Below the pieces are notes generated by a model that was not told the DNA's origin, searched no databases, and worked only from the letters and a program-made list of their open reading frames with translations. A stretch of 64,000 nt of DNA from VAZQ01 sp963756715 (GTDB lineage: Bacteria; Pseudomonadota; Alphaproteobacteria; Rhizobiales; Xanthobacteraceae), in contig CAVWOV010000001.1 in the NCBI GenBank assembly GCA_963756715.1, positions 1-64,000 on the forward strand, given 5' to 3'. Positions 1-10,841 of this stretch are shown here, one piece after another; position 1 is the first letter of the stretch, and each line of letters starts with the position of its first letter. The translations under genes and the position numbers were made by a program.

Positions 1-990
1 GCCGACGGCGCCGGTGTTCTGCGCTTCGGCGGTCTGGACCTCCAAGCGGGGGCTCCGGCTTCATCGTGTTCGCCGGGCTCGGCGGCCGTTGCCTCCGCCT
101 TGCGCCAATTCCACGATGGGCTGCGGCGCATTTGCTGGTGCCGGCGGCTCGGTGGCGGCGACATGCGGCGCGGCCTTCTCGGGCGTACCAGTCTGCTGAG
201 CCTTGGGGTCGACGATCTCGGTCCGCACCCGGCCAGTGCCGGATCTGGCGCCTCGGCCGCCGTCGCGACTTGCATCGGGGTCAGCGAACTCAGGCGCCGG
301 GCTGTCGGCTACCGGCTTCGGCGGCGGGGCCTCCGCGGGCGGCGGCGCTCGTGCTTCGAAGCATCCACCGCGGTGGTGCGCAGCGTGCCGCGCCCGCGCT
401 GATCGAAGCTTGCGGCCCAGATCGAATCCGGCGCCGCCGGTGATGCGGTAGATCGGCAGGCCGTCCTGGGCCGACCGGGTCAGATTGCCGGCGAAATCGA
501 CCAGGAAGCCCTTGCGCGATTCTTGCCGTCGGCCAGCACCTTGACGCTGTCGGCATCGAGCGGCTCGATCGCGACGTCGCCCCACAGCGCCATCACGCCC
601 TCGAGTCCGCCCGGCGCCGCGGCAGCTTGGTGATCCGCGGCTGCGAGCCGAACCGGCGCGAGAACGAGCGGATGTCGTCATCGACGGTCGTTGCCATCGA
701 ACACCGCCGGGTCCTGCTGCCGGTTGATGTAGGCGATCTTGCCGTCGCGCGAATGCAGCAGCGACTGCGTCACGCTGAAGGGGCCGCGTCGACCGCCGGG
801 GCGGTTACGCTGGCACCAGACGAAGCCGTCGAACTGCTCGCTCGGGCCGCAGCGGTAGTCGCGAAAGGCGGACGACGGCACCTGCGCGCCGAGCACGAAA
901 TCGTTGACCGAATAAGGCGCGGCCTGCGCGGGCATGGCCGCCAGACACCAGCAGCGACCCCGGAACGAGCGCATCAATCCATTTCGGCAT
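1..990 (-). pseudogene. Secreted hypothetical protein, frameshifted, runs off the window edge
   Basis: No single frame covers this region, but three minus-strand frames join into one protein. It opens at an ATG at 990 (MPKWIDALVPGSLL). After a frame change comes a signal-peptide end (AMPAQAAPYSVNDF) and a cysteine-containing stretch (DYRCGPSEQFDGFVWCQRN). A second change near 690 leads to a part reading FLVDFAGNLTRS and PIYRITGGAGF. The tail before the window edge is rich in proline and alanine. I do not recognise the family. The signal peptide suggests export to the periplasm. The frame changes look like single-base indels. The 3' end lies outside the window. Confidence 0.45.
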
Positions 991-1294
991 GTGCGTCTCC
1001 CCCCATAAATCAGGAGCCCATCGTAGGGGGATCGTACAACCGGAAGGGTTTTTTTCAATGCGTCCTTAATGGGACGTGTCGGTCGCGGTGTTTCGGTTTG
1101 AAACCCATCTCCCGGATGCCGAATGGCCTAGTTTATCACGGCAGTTCAGGGGAATAACGAACAGATTCTTCGCGCTTTGGGTGGGAATAGGCGAAACCGC
1201 GTTCCTCCGGACCTTGACCTTCCTTGGACCCTGGAGACATGGCCGACTTGTCGATCACGGCTTGGGGCCGCAGTACGATGACGTCGTCGCAGCC
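991..1294. other. Intergenic stretch, no gene seen
   Basis: About 300 bases lie between two genes pointing away from each other. Promoters for both are expected here, but I see no convincing box, RNA gene or repeat. An open frame running into the amidohydrolase from 1076 has no family resemblance before residue 74 and is not counted as coding. Confidence 0.4.
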
Positions 1295-2107
1295 ATGATC
1301 CCGGCCTGTCCCGCACCGCGCGCGCCGAGCCGGCCGAAAATCCCGTTGCCACCCAAGGCGTGCGATACGCATTGCCATGTGTTCGGGCCGGCATCGCTGT
1401 TTCCTTACGCGGACGAGCGCAGCTACACGCCGCCCGACGCGCCGCTGGAAAAATATCTCGGCATGCTCGATACTCTCGGTTTCGAGCGCGGCGCACTGGT
1501 CCAGGGCAGTGCCCACGGCCGCGATAATTCCGCGATGCTCGATGCGCTGGCGCGGCGGCCGGAGCGGCTGCGCGGCGTCGCGGTGGCGGACGAGACCGTC
1601 GCGTCTGCCGAGCTTCGCCGCTGGCATGCGCTCGGCGTGCGGGGCCTGCGCTTCAACCATTTCTTCCGCGACGGACAATTGCACTACCGCGGCGGCGTCA
1701 CGCTCAATTCGGCTCGTGTGCTGGCGCCCGTAATGAAGGAATTGGGCTGGCATCTGCAGCTTTGGATCGACATCAAGGACTTGCCGGACACGATTCCAAC
1801 CCTGCGGGCGATCGGCGTGCCGGTGGTGATCGACCACATGGGCCGCAGCGACGCACGCGCCGGGACCGGGACGCCGGGATTCCAGAGCCTGTTGCGGCTC
1901 GTCGGCGAGGGCGGCTGTTGGGTCAAGCTCTCCGGCGCGCATCGCATCAGCCACAGCCCGCCTGACTATCCGGATGCCCGGCCATTTTGTGAGGCGCTCG
2001 TGCGGGCGAACCCCGAGCAACTGGTGTGGGGCAGCGACTGGCCGCATCCGCGCATGGAGGAAGAAATGCCGGATGCCGGACACCTGCTCGATCTGTTTCA
2101 GAGCTAG
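1295..2107 (+). CDS. Amidohydrolase, 2-pyrone-4,6-dicarboxylate lactonase type, cut by an in-frame TAG
   Basis: A metal-dependent TIM-barrel hydrolase of the amidohydrolase_2 family, which includes 2-pyrone-4,6-dicarboxylate lactonase (LigI) of protocatechuate meta-cleavage. The metal motif is ACDTHCHVFGP near the N-terminus. VVIDHMGR lies in the middle and VWGSDWPHPR near the C-terminus carries the last metal aspartate. I chose the ATG at 1295 because family members begin shortly before the ACDTHCH motif. The frame stops at TAG 2105-2107 after LLDLFQS, yet the same frame continues MPDEAARHRILVDNPARLYA, the normal family ending. One TGG-to-TAG change therefore removes about 25 residues. The substrate is inferred from the ring-cleavage dioxygenase nearby. 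Confidence 0.75.
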   Translation: MIPACPAPRAPSRPKIPLPPKACDTHCHVFGPASLFPYADERSYTPPDAPLEKYLGMLDTLGFERGALVQGSAHGRDNSAMLDALARRPERLRGVAVADETVASAELRRWHALGVRGLRFNHFFRDGQLHYRGGVTLNSARVLAPVMKELGWHLQLWIDIKDLPDTIPTLRAIGVPVVIDHMGRSDARAGTGTPGFQSLLRLVGEGGCWVKLSGAHRISHSPPDYPDARPFCEALVRANPEQLVWGSDWPHPRMEEEMPDAGHLLDLFQS

Positions 2108-2234
2108 ATGCCGGACGAGGCGGCCCGCCACCGGATCCTGGTCGACAATCCGGCGCGGCTTTATGCGATTCCCGCTCTGAGGCACACGATCACAAGTCAG
2201 ATTTGCGGACGCGACCTCCTCAACGCCCGGCAAC

Positions 2235-3581
2235 TCAGCCATTCGCGATGTCGTCGGCTACGTGCAGCGCGAGTGCAACGCCGGTAAGAGTGGGATTGAC
2301 TGCCATTCGCGTCGGGATCAGGCCGTTGGTGGCGAGACGGAGATTGTCAAACCCCCACACCCTGCCGCGGTAGTCGGCAACTCCGGAGCCATCGTCGATA
2401 GCGCTCATCCGGGTGGTCCCTGTCATATGTGCAAAACCGAATGGCATCCACATCGGATGGCAACCATTGCGATACCGGCCGAGCAGTGCGGCGAAATTGT
2501 CAGCTTCCTTTTCGGCATTCGACATCCGGGCTTGATCTGCGGCCGATAGCGGCAGGTAGAACGTCGGGTGGCTGCGCTCGTCGAAGCGAATGCCGTTGCG
2601 CTCATCGAGATCGACCGGGCAGATGAACTGCATCTCGGCCAGTCGATTTGGGTCGATCGTGATATCTGCTCCCGTTGGCTGGAAAGGCGAAACGTCGCGC
2701 AGGGCCAACGCGTACCAATCCGCGTTCTTGCTCGGCGGCACCTGCAGCCGCGGTTCCCGGTCCCGGACACCGGGCGCGGCACAGAGGCTTTCATCCAGCA
2801 CCAATTGGCAAATCAGCAGCGGATGATAGGAAAGCCAGCGCCCAAGGGCCTTCGGACGAATTCCCGACCGGTGCAGAAGCTGTGGCGTTCCGATCGCGCC
2901 GGCCGCAAGCACGATCTCCGGCGCCGCGATTGTCTCGCCGCCGACCGTTACGCCTGTGACTCTTGCACCTTGGCGGACAAGCGTATCGGCCGCGCCTTCC
3001 AAGACCTGGATTCTTGCCGCTGTCTCTGCAGGCACGCTCAGAATGTCGGACGGCGCGGTGAAATGCAGGCCGTCGTTGCCATCGGGCTGGGCCGCAACGG
3101 GCAAAGTAGCGATCCGGCGCCCTTCGTTGGAAAGGTGCGGTTCAAGCTTCGCCCGGATTCGCTGCTGGCGGATTGACGCTTCGAACCAGTCCTGCTGGAC
3201 GCCGAGATAGCTTTCGGCAATGCCGTAGTAGGTGTCCCATTGCTCGGCACTCAGCGCATCCCAGGGCGCATCGCCTCGCGGACAGAGGTTTGTCCAGATG
3301 ACGCCCTGGCCGCCGCGCACGTTGGTGACCGCCGCACCCGGCACCGCATCGCGTGGTGCTGTGCTGTCGAAATAAGCGAGATGTTCGGTCGCGATCTTGA
3401 GATAGGCGTCGGGGTCGTCGCGAAACTGGGGCGCATTCCGCACATGGGAGCCGGGCGGATCGGTGATCGCGGGGCCTTGTTCGAGAATCAGGACAGACCG
3501 GCCATGTTCGGCGAGCCTGCGCGCCGTAGCGGCACCGAGAGGCCCGCTGCCGACGACGACCACATCGGCGTCATGCGCCAT
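2235..3581 (-). CDS. GMC-family FAD-dependent oxidoreductase
   Basis: A 448-residue flavoprotein. The N-terminal Rossmann motif VVVGSGPLGAATARRL binds FAD, followed by LILEQGP with the ribose-binding acidic residue. NVRGGQGVIWTNLCPR is the typical GMC region near the flavin. The C-terminal part has HMTGTTRMS, and NGLIPTRMAVNPTLTGVALALHVAD matches the GMC_oxred_C domain and its conserved asparagine-proline. Such enzymes oxidise alcohols, sugars or sterols; the substrate cannot be read from the sequence. It begins 27 bases downstream of the LigB-type dioxygenase gene on the same strand, so the two are probably one operon. It converges on the amidohydrolase. Confidence 0.85.
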   Translation of the reverse strand: MAHDADVVVVGSGPLGAATARRLAEHGRSVLILEQGPAITDPPGSHVRNAPQFRDDPDAYLKIATEHLAYFDSTAPRDAVPGAAVTNVRGGQGVIWTNLCPRGDAPWDALSAEQWDTYYGIAESYLGVQQDWFEASIRQQRIRAKLEPHLSNEGRRIATLPVAAQPDGNDGLHFTAPSDILSVPAETAARIQVLEGAADTLVRQGARVTGVTVGGETIAAPEIVLAAGAIGTPQLLHRSGIRPKALGRWLSYHPLLICQLVLDESLCAAPGVRDREPRLQVPPSKNADWYALALRDVSPFQPTGADITIDPNRLAEMQFICPVDLDERNGIRFDERSHPTFYLPLSAADQARMSNAEKEADNFAALLGRYRNGCHPMWMPFGFAHMTGTTRMSAIDDGSGVADYRGRVWGFDNLRLATNGLIPTRMAVNPTLTGVALALHVADDIANG

Positions 3582-3608
3582 CGGGACCGGCTCCGGTGAC
3601 TGAACCCG

Positions 3609-4604
3609 CTACGACCAAGTCGCGAAACTCAGTCCGGTGCCGGTGCCGGCCGCGGTCCGATAGCCCGGAACGTATTCGAACCAGTCGAGATTGAGGTGTC
3701 CGACGGCGCCCGCGACCGCAACCCAGTTGAGGATCTCGGAACTGCCGGCATTGAGCTTGTTGCGCGGCAAGCTCCGCAGAAACGCCGCGTCCTTGTCGGC
3801 GCAGGCCTGCAGGATCGCGCGGTCGAAATCCTCATCGACCAGGAAGTGGCTCAGGCCGCCCGATGCGAGCACGCCGACCCTGCCGTCGCCCGGAAACCGC
3901 GCGACCGCCTTGCCGATGGCTTCGCCGAATTCGTAACAGCGCCGCGGCCGTGGCTGCGTCGGCGGAAAGTAGGTGTTGAGGAAGATCGGCACCACCGGCA
4001 CCGGCCGTTCGCTGTTCATGACGTGACGATGAACGTAGGCCACCGCGTGGCCTTCGCCTTCGCCCTCGCGCAGCCGCTTGGAGCTCGCGAGATCGAAGCC
4101 CGCATCCATCAGCAACTCGATCAGGTGCAGCGCGAGCGAAGAGTGCACCGGGTAGTCGCGCGGCGCATCCTGTTCGAAGAACGCCGCGCGGTTCTTGATG
4201 TACCAGTCCGGGAAGTGCGAGTAGGTCTCGTGCTGCTTGTTGTCGTTGCGGATCGTGTCGCCGTAGTAGATCGCAAAGGCCGGCCGGCAGTCTTCCAGAT
4301 AGCTCTCGTTCTGGTCGTCACCGAAAACGATCAGCGCATCGAGATTGGCGGCGCCGAGCGTCTGCCGCAGATGCTTCATCGCCGCCCGCGCGATGTTCTG
4401 CCGGTCGACGAGGTGCTCGGGCCCGACCATGCTGGACAGCTTCGGATCGGCTTTCAGCAGCAGATCGTCATAGCTCGCCGGGTTGCCCTCTTTGTCGCGA
4501 TGCTTGATCTTCATGTCGGTTTCGCGAAAGCGCGGCAGGGTTTCGTCCGCCGCGAGCAGCATGGGCGTGTGGGACGTTCCCATGCCGAGCACGATCTTTG
4601 CCAT
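3609..4604 (-). CDS. Extradiol ring-cleavage dioxygenase, LigB family
   Basis: A 331-residue protein starting MAKIVLGMGTSHTPML, the class III extradiol dioxygenase signature whose histidine binds the catalytic iron. Further conserved pieces are LIVFGDDQNE, HSSLALHLIELL and LASGGLSHFLVDEDFD. The family opens catechol-type rings (protocatechuate 4,5-, gallate, 2,3-dihydroxyphenylpropionate) in the cytoplasm. The exact substrate is not decidable. Together with the lactonase-like amidohydrolase and the GMC oxidoreductase it suggests breakdown of a lignin-type aromatic acid. The ATG at 4604 follows a GAGAGGACC-type ribosome binding site. Confidence 0.85.
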   Translation of the reverse strand: MAKIVLGMGTSHTPMLLAADETLPRFRETDMKIKHRDKEGNPASYDDLLLKADPKLSSMVGPEHLVDRQNIARAAMKHLRQTLGAANLDALIVFGDDQNESYLEDCRPAFAIYYGDTIRNDNKQHETYSHFPDWYIKNRAAFFEQDAPRDYPVHSSLALHLIELLMDAGFDLASSKRLREGEGEGHAVAYVHRHVMNSERPVPVVPIFLNTYFPPTQPRPRRCYEFGEAIGKAVARFPGDGRVGVLASGGLSHFLVDEDFDRAILQACADKDAAFLRSLPRNKLNAGSSEILNWVAVAGAVGHLNLDWFEYVPGYRTAAGTGTGLSFATWS

Positions 4605-4788
4605 CGGTCCTCTCCTCGGTTCCGTTCCCGGCCATCAGGCCACGCGACGTCCGCGTTCATTCCGGCTGTGCGCCCAGCGCTTCATGGCATATTCTAGCGA
4701 ATTCTTGCAGCGCCGGGACGCCGCCGTTCCTGATTTGGGTCAATACTTTGGCCCTTTCCCGGCCCAGCTTGAACTTGGCTTGCTGAAT

Positions 4789-4800
4789 AGACAATTGTCT
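4789..4800. promoter_or_regulatory. Perfect 12-base palindrome just before hrcA
   Basis: AGACAATTGTCT is a perfect palindrome ending 10 bases before the GTG start of hrcA, in the spacer between hrcA and the divergent dioxygenase gene. Its position fits an operator or a ribosome-site hairpin. It does not match the CIRCE element that HrcA binds. A CTTGAA box (sigma-32 -35 type) lies at 4768-4773 but has no good -10 partner. Confidence 0.3.
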
Positions 4801-4810
4801 GTGCTGCTAA

Positions 4811-5905
4811 GTGGGTGGAGTGGCTGCATTGGCCCAGGATGTCCAGATCGGCGCGACGCAGGTGAGCTTGGCCCAGCTCAACGAGCGCTCGCGCGACATC
4901 TTCCGGCAGATCGTCGAGAGCTACCTTGCGACCGGCGAGCCGGTGGGTTCTCGCAATATTTCCCGCCTGATCACGACGCCGCTGTCGCCCGCCTCGGTGC
5001 GCAACGTGATGTCGGACCTGGAGCAGCTCGGGCTGGTCTACGCGCCGCACACCTCCGCCGGCCGGCTCCCGACCGAGTTGGGGCTGCGCTTCTTCGTCGA
5101 CGCGCTGATGGAGATTGGCGATCTCGGCGAGGCCGACCGGCGCGACATGGAGGCCAAGGTCGCGGCCGCCGGCAAGTCGATGGAAGCGGTGCTGAGCGAA
5201 GCGTCCGGCATGCTGTCGGGGCTCACCCGCACCGCCGGCGTGGTGCTGACCGCGAAATCGAACGCCCGCTTCAAGCACATCGAGTTCGTGCGGCTCGAAC
5301 CCGAGCGGGCCCTGGTCGTACTGGTTGCGGAGGACGGGCAGATCGAGAACCGGATCGTCGCCATTCCGCCCGGATTGCCGTCATCGTCCCTGACCGAGGC
5401 CGGCAACTTCATCAACGCACATACCCGCGGCCGGAACCTGCCGGACGCCAAGATCGAGCTGGAGAAGGCGCTGGAGGCAAGTCAGGCGGAACTCGACCAA
5501 CTCACCCAGAAAATCGTCGCCGCCGGCTTCGCCAGCTGGTCGGGCGGCGACGGCGATGATCGCAAGCTGATCGTGCGCGGGGCGGCGCACCTCCTGGAGG
5601 ACCTCAAGGCGGTCGAGGACCTGGAGCGGGTCCGGCTGCTGTTCGACGAGCTTGAGACCAAGCGCGGCGTGATCGATCTGCTGGGCCGGGCCGAACGCGC
5701 CGAGGGCGCCCGCATTTTCATCGGATCGGAGAACAAGCTGTTCTCGCTCTCCGGTTCCTCCACCATCGTGGCGCCCTATCGCGACGGCGCGGGCCGGATC
5801 GTCGGTGTTCTCGGCGTGATCGGCCCAACCCGGCTCAATTATGCGCGGGTCATTCCGATGGTGGATTACACCGCCAAGGTGGTGAGCAAGCTGCTCGGCG
5901 GCTGA
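4811..5905 (+). CDS. hrcA: Heat-inducible transcription repressor HrcA
   Basis: A 364-residue HrcA. The N-terminal winged helix reads LNERSRDIFRQIVESYLATGEPVGSRNISR. It is followed by LSPASVRNVMSDLEQLGLVYAPHTSAGRLPTE, which carries the family-defining recognition helix. The central part is the GAF-like inserted domain, and the end (IGPTRLNYARVIPMVDYTA) is the usual HrcA C-terminus. HrcA represses groESL through CIRCE elements, with GroEL as cofactor. The start is GTG at 4811. grpE follows 100 bases downstream on the same strand, the usual order. No CIRCE element is visible before hrcA, grpE or dnaK here, so its target is probably a groESL operon elsewhere. Confidence 0.95.
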   Translation: MGGVAALAQDVQIGATQVSLAQLNERSRDIFRQIVESYLATGEPVGSRNISRLITTPLSPASVRNVMSDLEQLGLVYAPHTSAGRLPTELGLRFFVDALMEIGDLGEADRRDMEAKVAAAGKSMEAVLSEASGMLSGLTRTAGVVLTAKSNARFKHIEFVRLEPERALVVLVAEDGQIENRIVAIPPGLPSSSLTEAGNFINAHTRGRNLPDAKIELEKALEASQAELDQLTQKIVAAGFASWSGGDGDDRKLIVRGAAHLLEDLKAVEDLERVRLLFDELETKRGVIDLLGRAERAEGARIFIGSENKLFSLSGSSTIVAPYRDGAGRIVGVLGVIGPTRLNYARVIPMVDYTAKVVSKLLGG

Positions 5906-6005
5906 CCTGTGAACCGTCCTTGGGCGGGAATCACCCATTATCGGCTTGATTTTTCCGCGCTGAGCCCTGATATCCGGGGCGATCCAAATCGCAAGTGGGA
6001 CCAAC

Positions 6006-6617
6006 ATGATGACGGAAACGACCGCTCGCTCCGCCGGTCATCCGGGCGGCGAGCCCGAAACCGCCACGGCGCCGCTGTCGCCAGAGGAGGCCAAGATCGC
6101 CGCGCTGGTCGAGGCGCTGAGCAAGGAGGTGGCCGACCTCAAGGACAAGCACCTGCGCACGCTCGCCGAAATGGAGAATCTGCGCCGGCGGACCGAGCGA
6201 GAGGTGGCGGACTCGCGGGTCTACGGCATCACGAACTTTGCCCGCGACATCCTCAGCGTGGCCGACAACATGGCGAGCGGAGCTTCGGCCATGGCCTCGG
6301 CACTGCGCGAGAAGGCCGACGGTGGCGTCAAAGCGCTGCTCGACGGCGTCGAGTTGACCGAGCGCGAGCTTCTCAAGGCGCTGGAGAAGCACGGCATCCG
6401 GAAGTTCGATCCGCTCGGTGAGAAATTCGACCCCAATCTGCATCAGGCGATGTTCGAAATGCCCGATCCGTCGCGGCCGACCGGCACCGTCGCCCAGGTG
6501 ATCCAGCCCGGCTACATGATCGGCGAACGCGTATTGCGGCCGGCTCTGGTGGCGGTCGCCAAGGGCGGCCCAAAGGCGGCTCCGGCTGAGCCCCCAGCGA
6601 ACGACAACGCCGACTGA
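6006..6617 (+). CDS. grpE: Nucleotide exchange factor GrpE
   Basis: A 203-residue GrpE, the nucleotide exchange factor of DnaK. The long N-terminal helix region (VEALSKEVADLKDKHLRTLAEMENLRRRTERE) is followed by the conserved four-helix and beta-wing part (GVELTERELLKALEKHGIRKFDPLGEKFDPNLHQAMFE). The family end motif is VAQVIQPGYMIGERVLRPALVAVAKG. The start ATG at 6006 could alternatively be the next one at 6009. It lies 100 bases after hrcA. dnaK follows 2.1 kb further on, separated by two minus-strand genes. Confidence 0.95.
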   Translation: MMTETTARSAGHPGGEPETATAPLSPEEAKIAALVEALSKEVADLKDKHLRTLAEMENLRRRTEREVADSRVYGITNFARDILSVADNMASGASAMASALREKADGGVKALLDGVELTERELLKALEKHGIRKFDPLGEKFDPNLHQAMFEMPDPSRPTGTVAQVIQPGYMIGERVLRPALVAVAKGGPKAAPAEPPANDNAD

Positions 6618-6710
6618 CGGCCCGTCGTCGCCGGGTCAACCGGCAATCAATCATCTTCGAGCAGCGGCCAGGATACCCGGATCAGGTCCGGGCACGGCCG
6701 GCAAGCGCGA

Positions 6711-7685
6711 TCAGCGCGGTTCGATGCCGTCGCGCACCGACCTGAAGCGTGGATACGCGGTCCGCCACTCATTCGTGCGGGATATCCCGACGAATTGCAT
6801 GTAGGCGCTGCCTCCGAAGCGGAGCCATTGCACGATCGACAATTCTCCTCCCGAGGGATCCTCCGCGCTGGCGAAAATCTGATAGCCCTGCTGGCTGCCG
6901 AGCCGAAGCGGCTCCGCCCCGGTGATACGGATGCTCTTCAGGTTGGGGATGGCGGAGAAAACCTCGCGTGCAAAATTCGCACGATCCGCACTCTGAGCCG
7001 GTCCCCCAGGGGCGACCGCAACCAGCATGTGGGGCTCGACCATCGCGCCCGGGGCCGGCGGTGCGTCCGGTGGTACGTCAGCCTTGTCGCTCAGCATGAC
7101 GGCGCGGCCGGGCATCACTCCCGCCACTTGAAAGCCAGCAAGCTCGCTGACTTTGAACGGTAGCAGTGCAAGCTGTTCGTCGACCGGAACGGTCGGGCGG
7201 ACGGTGAGCGTCTGCAGCGCCGTTCGGATGACGTCATCCGGGTAGCGATCCTTGGCGGCCTCGGGGATCTGCGTGGTGATGAGCGCCGTGACCATCGGCA
7301 GTGAGGCAACCAGGATCAGTTTGCGGATCCAGACCTGGTCGATCTGCTGGCGGCCGATCACCAGAAAGGCCTTGCCGGTGGACAGCGTTATGGGCGCGCG
7401 CGATTCCAGCTCCAGCCCCTGCTTCTTGACGGTATCGGTATTTATCGTCCGCTCCAATTCCGCATAGGCGGCGGGCGGCAGCGGGACCAGGACGATCGCG
7501 GCATTGTTCGCCCGATCCTCGTAGCCATAGAAATTCGAGCTCGGAGTCATGCCGGCCGGCGGCGCAATCCCGATGCGGGAACCGGTCGGATAGACGACGT
7601 CGGCCGCACGAGCCGCCTGAGCCCAGGCAACGAGCGCGACGAGAAGGAGGAACCGACCAATCAGTGCCATGACAAACCCCATCAT
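6711..7685 (-). CDS. Exported hypothetical protein
   Basis: A 324-residue protein with a clear Sec signal (ALIGRFLLLVALVAWAQAARA, cleavage after ARA near residue 27) and so probably periplasmic. I do not recognise a family. The mature part alternates beta-type segments with no cysteine or metal motifs. A second methionine at 7670 is an equally good start. It lies between grpE and alkB on the opposite strand and interrupts the heat-shock cluster. Confidence 0.7.
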   Translation of the reverse strand: MMGFVMALIGRFLLLVALVAWAQAARAADVVYPTGSRIGIAPPAGMTPSSNFYGYEDRANNAAIVLVPLPPAAYAELERTINTDTVKKQGLELESRAPITLSTGKAFLVIGRQQIDQVWIRKLILVASLPMVTALITTQIPEAAKDRYPDDVIRTALQTLTVRPTVPVDEQLALLPFKVSELAGFQVAGVMPGRAVMLSDKADVPPDAPPAPGAMVEPHMLVAVAPGGPAQSADRANFAREVFSAIPNLKSIRITGAEPLRLGSQQGYQIFASAEDPSGGELSIVQWLRFGGSAYMQFVGISRTNEWRTAYPRFRSVRDGIEPR

Positions 7686-7836
7686 AAGCGAATTAGCCCA
7701 TGGAGCGGTCGAGAATACGGCAAAGGCGAGGCACGCGGTTGTCGCAAGGCTGCGAGCAGGCCCGCGAAGACGACGGCGGCCGGTGGGAAAAGCATGAAAT
7801 CGGGCCTCAGCGTGCCGGGCGCCGCCGGATGGGGGA

Positions 7837-7876
7837 AAGATGCGGCCGCTTGATTAAAGATGCGGCCGCTTGATTA
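7837..7876. repeat. Exact 20-base tandem duplication
   Basis: The unit AAAGATGCGGCCGCTTGATT occurs twice back to back (7837-7856 and 7857-7876), each with a GCGGCCGC palindrome. It lies between the exported hypothetical protein and the 3' end of alkB. It looks like a recent slippage duplication; the second copy ends 20 bases before the alkB stop. Confidence 0.8.
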
Positions 7877-7896
7877 CGGACGGATTTGAGGCGCTC

Positions 7897-8517
7897 TCAG
7901 ATAGGCTTGGTCACCCGCCGGAGCGTGAGATTGATGCGTCCACCGTCCGGCAGCAGGGTCGAGGTGCCGGGCATGATCCGATCGACCCCGTGGAAGGCGA
8001 GCCGGGCTTGCCCGCCCAACACCAGGGCGTCGCCGGAGGCGAGCCGAACGGTCCGGGTGGGGTCGCGGCGGCTCGTTCCGCCGATACGGAAAAGACAGGT
8101 GTCGCCGAGCGACAGCGAGACGACGGGTGCTGCAAAGTCCTGCTCGTCGCGGTCCTGGTGGAGCCCCATTCGGGCGGCAGGGCCGTAGACGTTGATCAGG
8201 CAGGCCTCCGGTGCATGCGGGTAGCCGGCCAGCGCCTGCCAGGCGTTGAGCACGATCGCCGGGATCGGCGGCCAGGGCCTGCCGGTCTGCGGGTGGGTTG
8301 GCTCATAGCGATAGCCGCGTTCGTCGGTGATCCAGCCGAGCGGACCGCAATTGGTCATGCGCACCGACATCGGCTTGCCGGTCCTGGGCATGCGTGGGAC
8401 GTAGATCGGCGCCTGCCGGAAGATGTCATGCAGGGCATCGATCAGCGCAGATTGCGCCTGCCGATCGAGATAGCCTGGCACGATTGTGAGGCCGGAGGTC
8501 ATCGATGGTGTGGTCAT
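7897..8517 (-). CDS. alkB: AlkB-type alpha-ketoglutarate-dependent DNA demethylase
   Basis: An iron(II)/2-oxoglutarate dioxygenase that removes methyl groups from N1-methyladenine and N3-methylcytosine in DNA. With the start at 8517 it has 206 residues. The iron ligands are H120 and D122 (MGLHQDRDE) and H176 (LAFHGVD). The 2-oxoglutarate arginine lies in RINLTLRR at the C-terminus. NVYGPAARMGLHQDRDEQDFAAPVVSLSLGD is typical of the bacterial AlkB group. The open frame extends to 8601, but those extra residues look unlike AlkB and overlap the dnaK promoter candidate, so the inner ATG is preferred. Confidence 0.9.
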   Translation of the reverse strand: MTTPSMTSGLTIVPGYLDRQAQSALIDALHDIFRQAPIYVPRMPRTGKPMSVRMTNCGPLGWITDERGYRYEPTHPQTGRPWPPIPAIVLNAWQALAGYPHAPEACLINVYGPAARMGLHQDRDEQDFAAPVVSLSLGDTCLFRIGGTSRRDPTRTVRLASGDALVLGGQARLAFHGVDRIMPGTSTLLPDGGRINLTLRRVTKPI

Positions 8518-8603
8518 CGGCAAAGTCCGGGAGGGCGACCGGTTGCGGCCGCGACAGCGGGAGTTATCTCGCAGGACAAGCTCGCAAATCCGTGATTGCA
8601 TGT

Positions 8604-8631
8604 CTTGCGGCCCATACGCGCTCTCCTATAT
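8604..8631 (+). promoter_or_regulatory. Candidate RpoH (sigma-32) promoter of dnaK
   Basis: CTTGCG at 8604-8609 and CCTATAT at 8625-8631, spaced by 15 bases, resemble the alphaproteobacterial RpoH consensus (CTTGAA/C, CCTATNT). They lie about 135 bases before the dnaK start, leaving a long leader. No CIRCE inverted repeat is present in that leader. Confidence 0.45.
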
Positions 8632-8767
8632 GAGCCATGACGCCGCAGGGGGCGGCGCTTAACGTCTATTCAGGGGGTCGGACAAGGGGTACCGCAAACC
8701 AAGCGGTCCTTATCCCTCCGAGTGCCGAACGGGCTCGGCCGACCTGCCGCAAAAGAGAGGAAAGACC

Positions 8768-10687
<1,920 letters not shown>

Positions 10688-10733
10688 CATCCGGAAGGAT
10701 GCGCTGAAATGCCGATCCTGCCGTAAGAACATG

Positions 10734-10768
10734 ACCCCCGGGCGGCAACACCCGGGGGTGTATTTTTT
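10734..10768 (+). terminator. Rho-independent terminator after dnaK
   Basis: A 9-bp perfect stem (ACCCCCGGG at 10734-10742 and CCCGGGGGT at 10751-10759) with an 8-base loop is followed by TATTTTTT. It lies 47 bases after the dnaK stop and before dnaJ. Confidence 0.85.
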
Positions 10769-10841
10769 CTGAAGCACGCTAAATGAGTGGTTGAGTCCGG
10801 GCGGCGGGGCGAAGTCGACGGCGAGGGTGTGGGAAGCGGGC

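Noticed and set aside
1136..2242. A 368-residue minus-strand open frame opposite the amidohydrolase
   Set aside because: The plus strand has clear amidohydrolase motifs; the minus frame has none.
8700..8767. GAGTGC before dnaK as half of a CIRCE element
   Set aside because: The matching left arm TTAGCACTC at the right spacing is absent.
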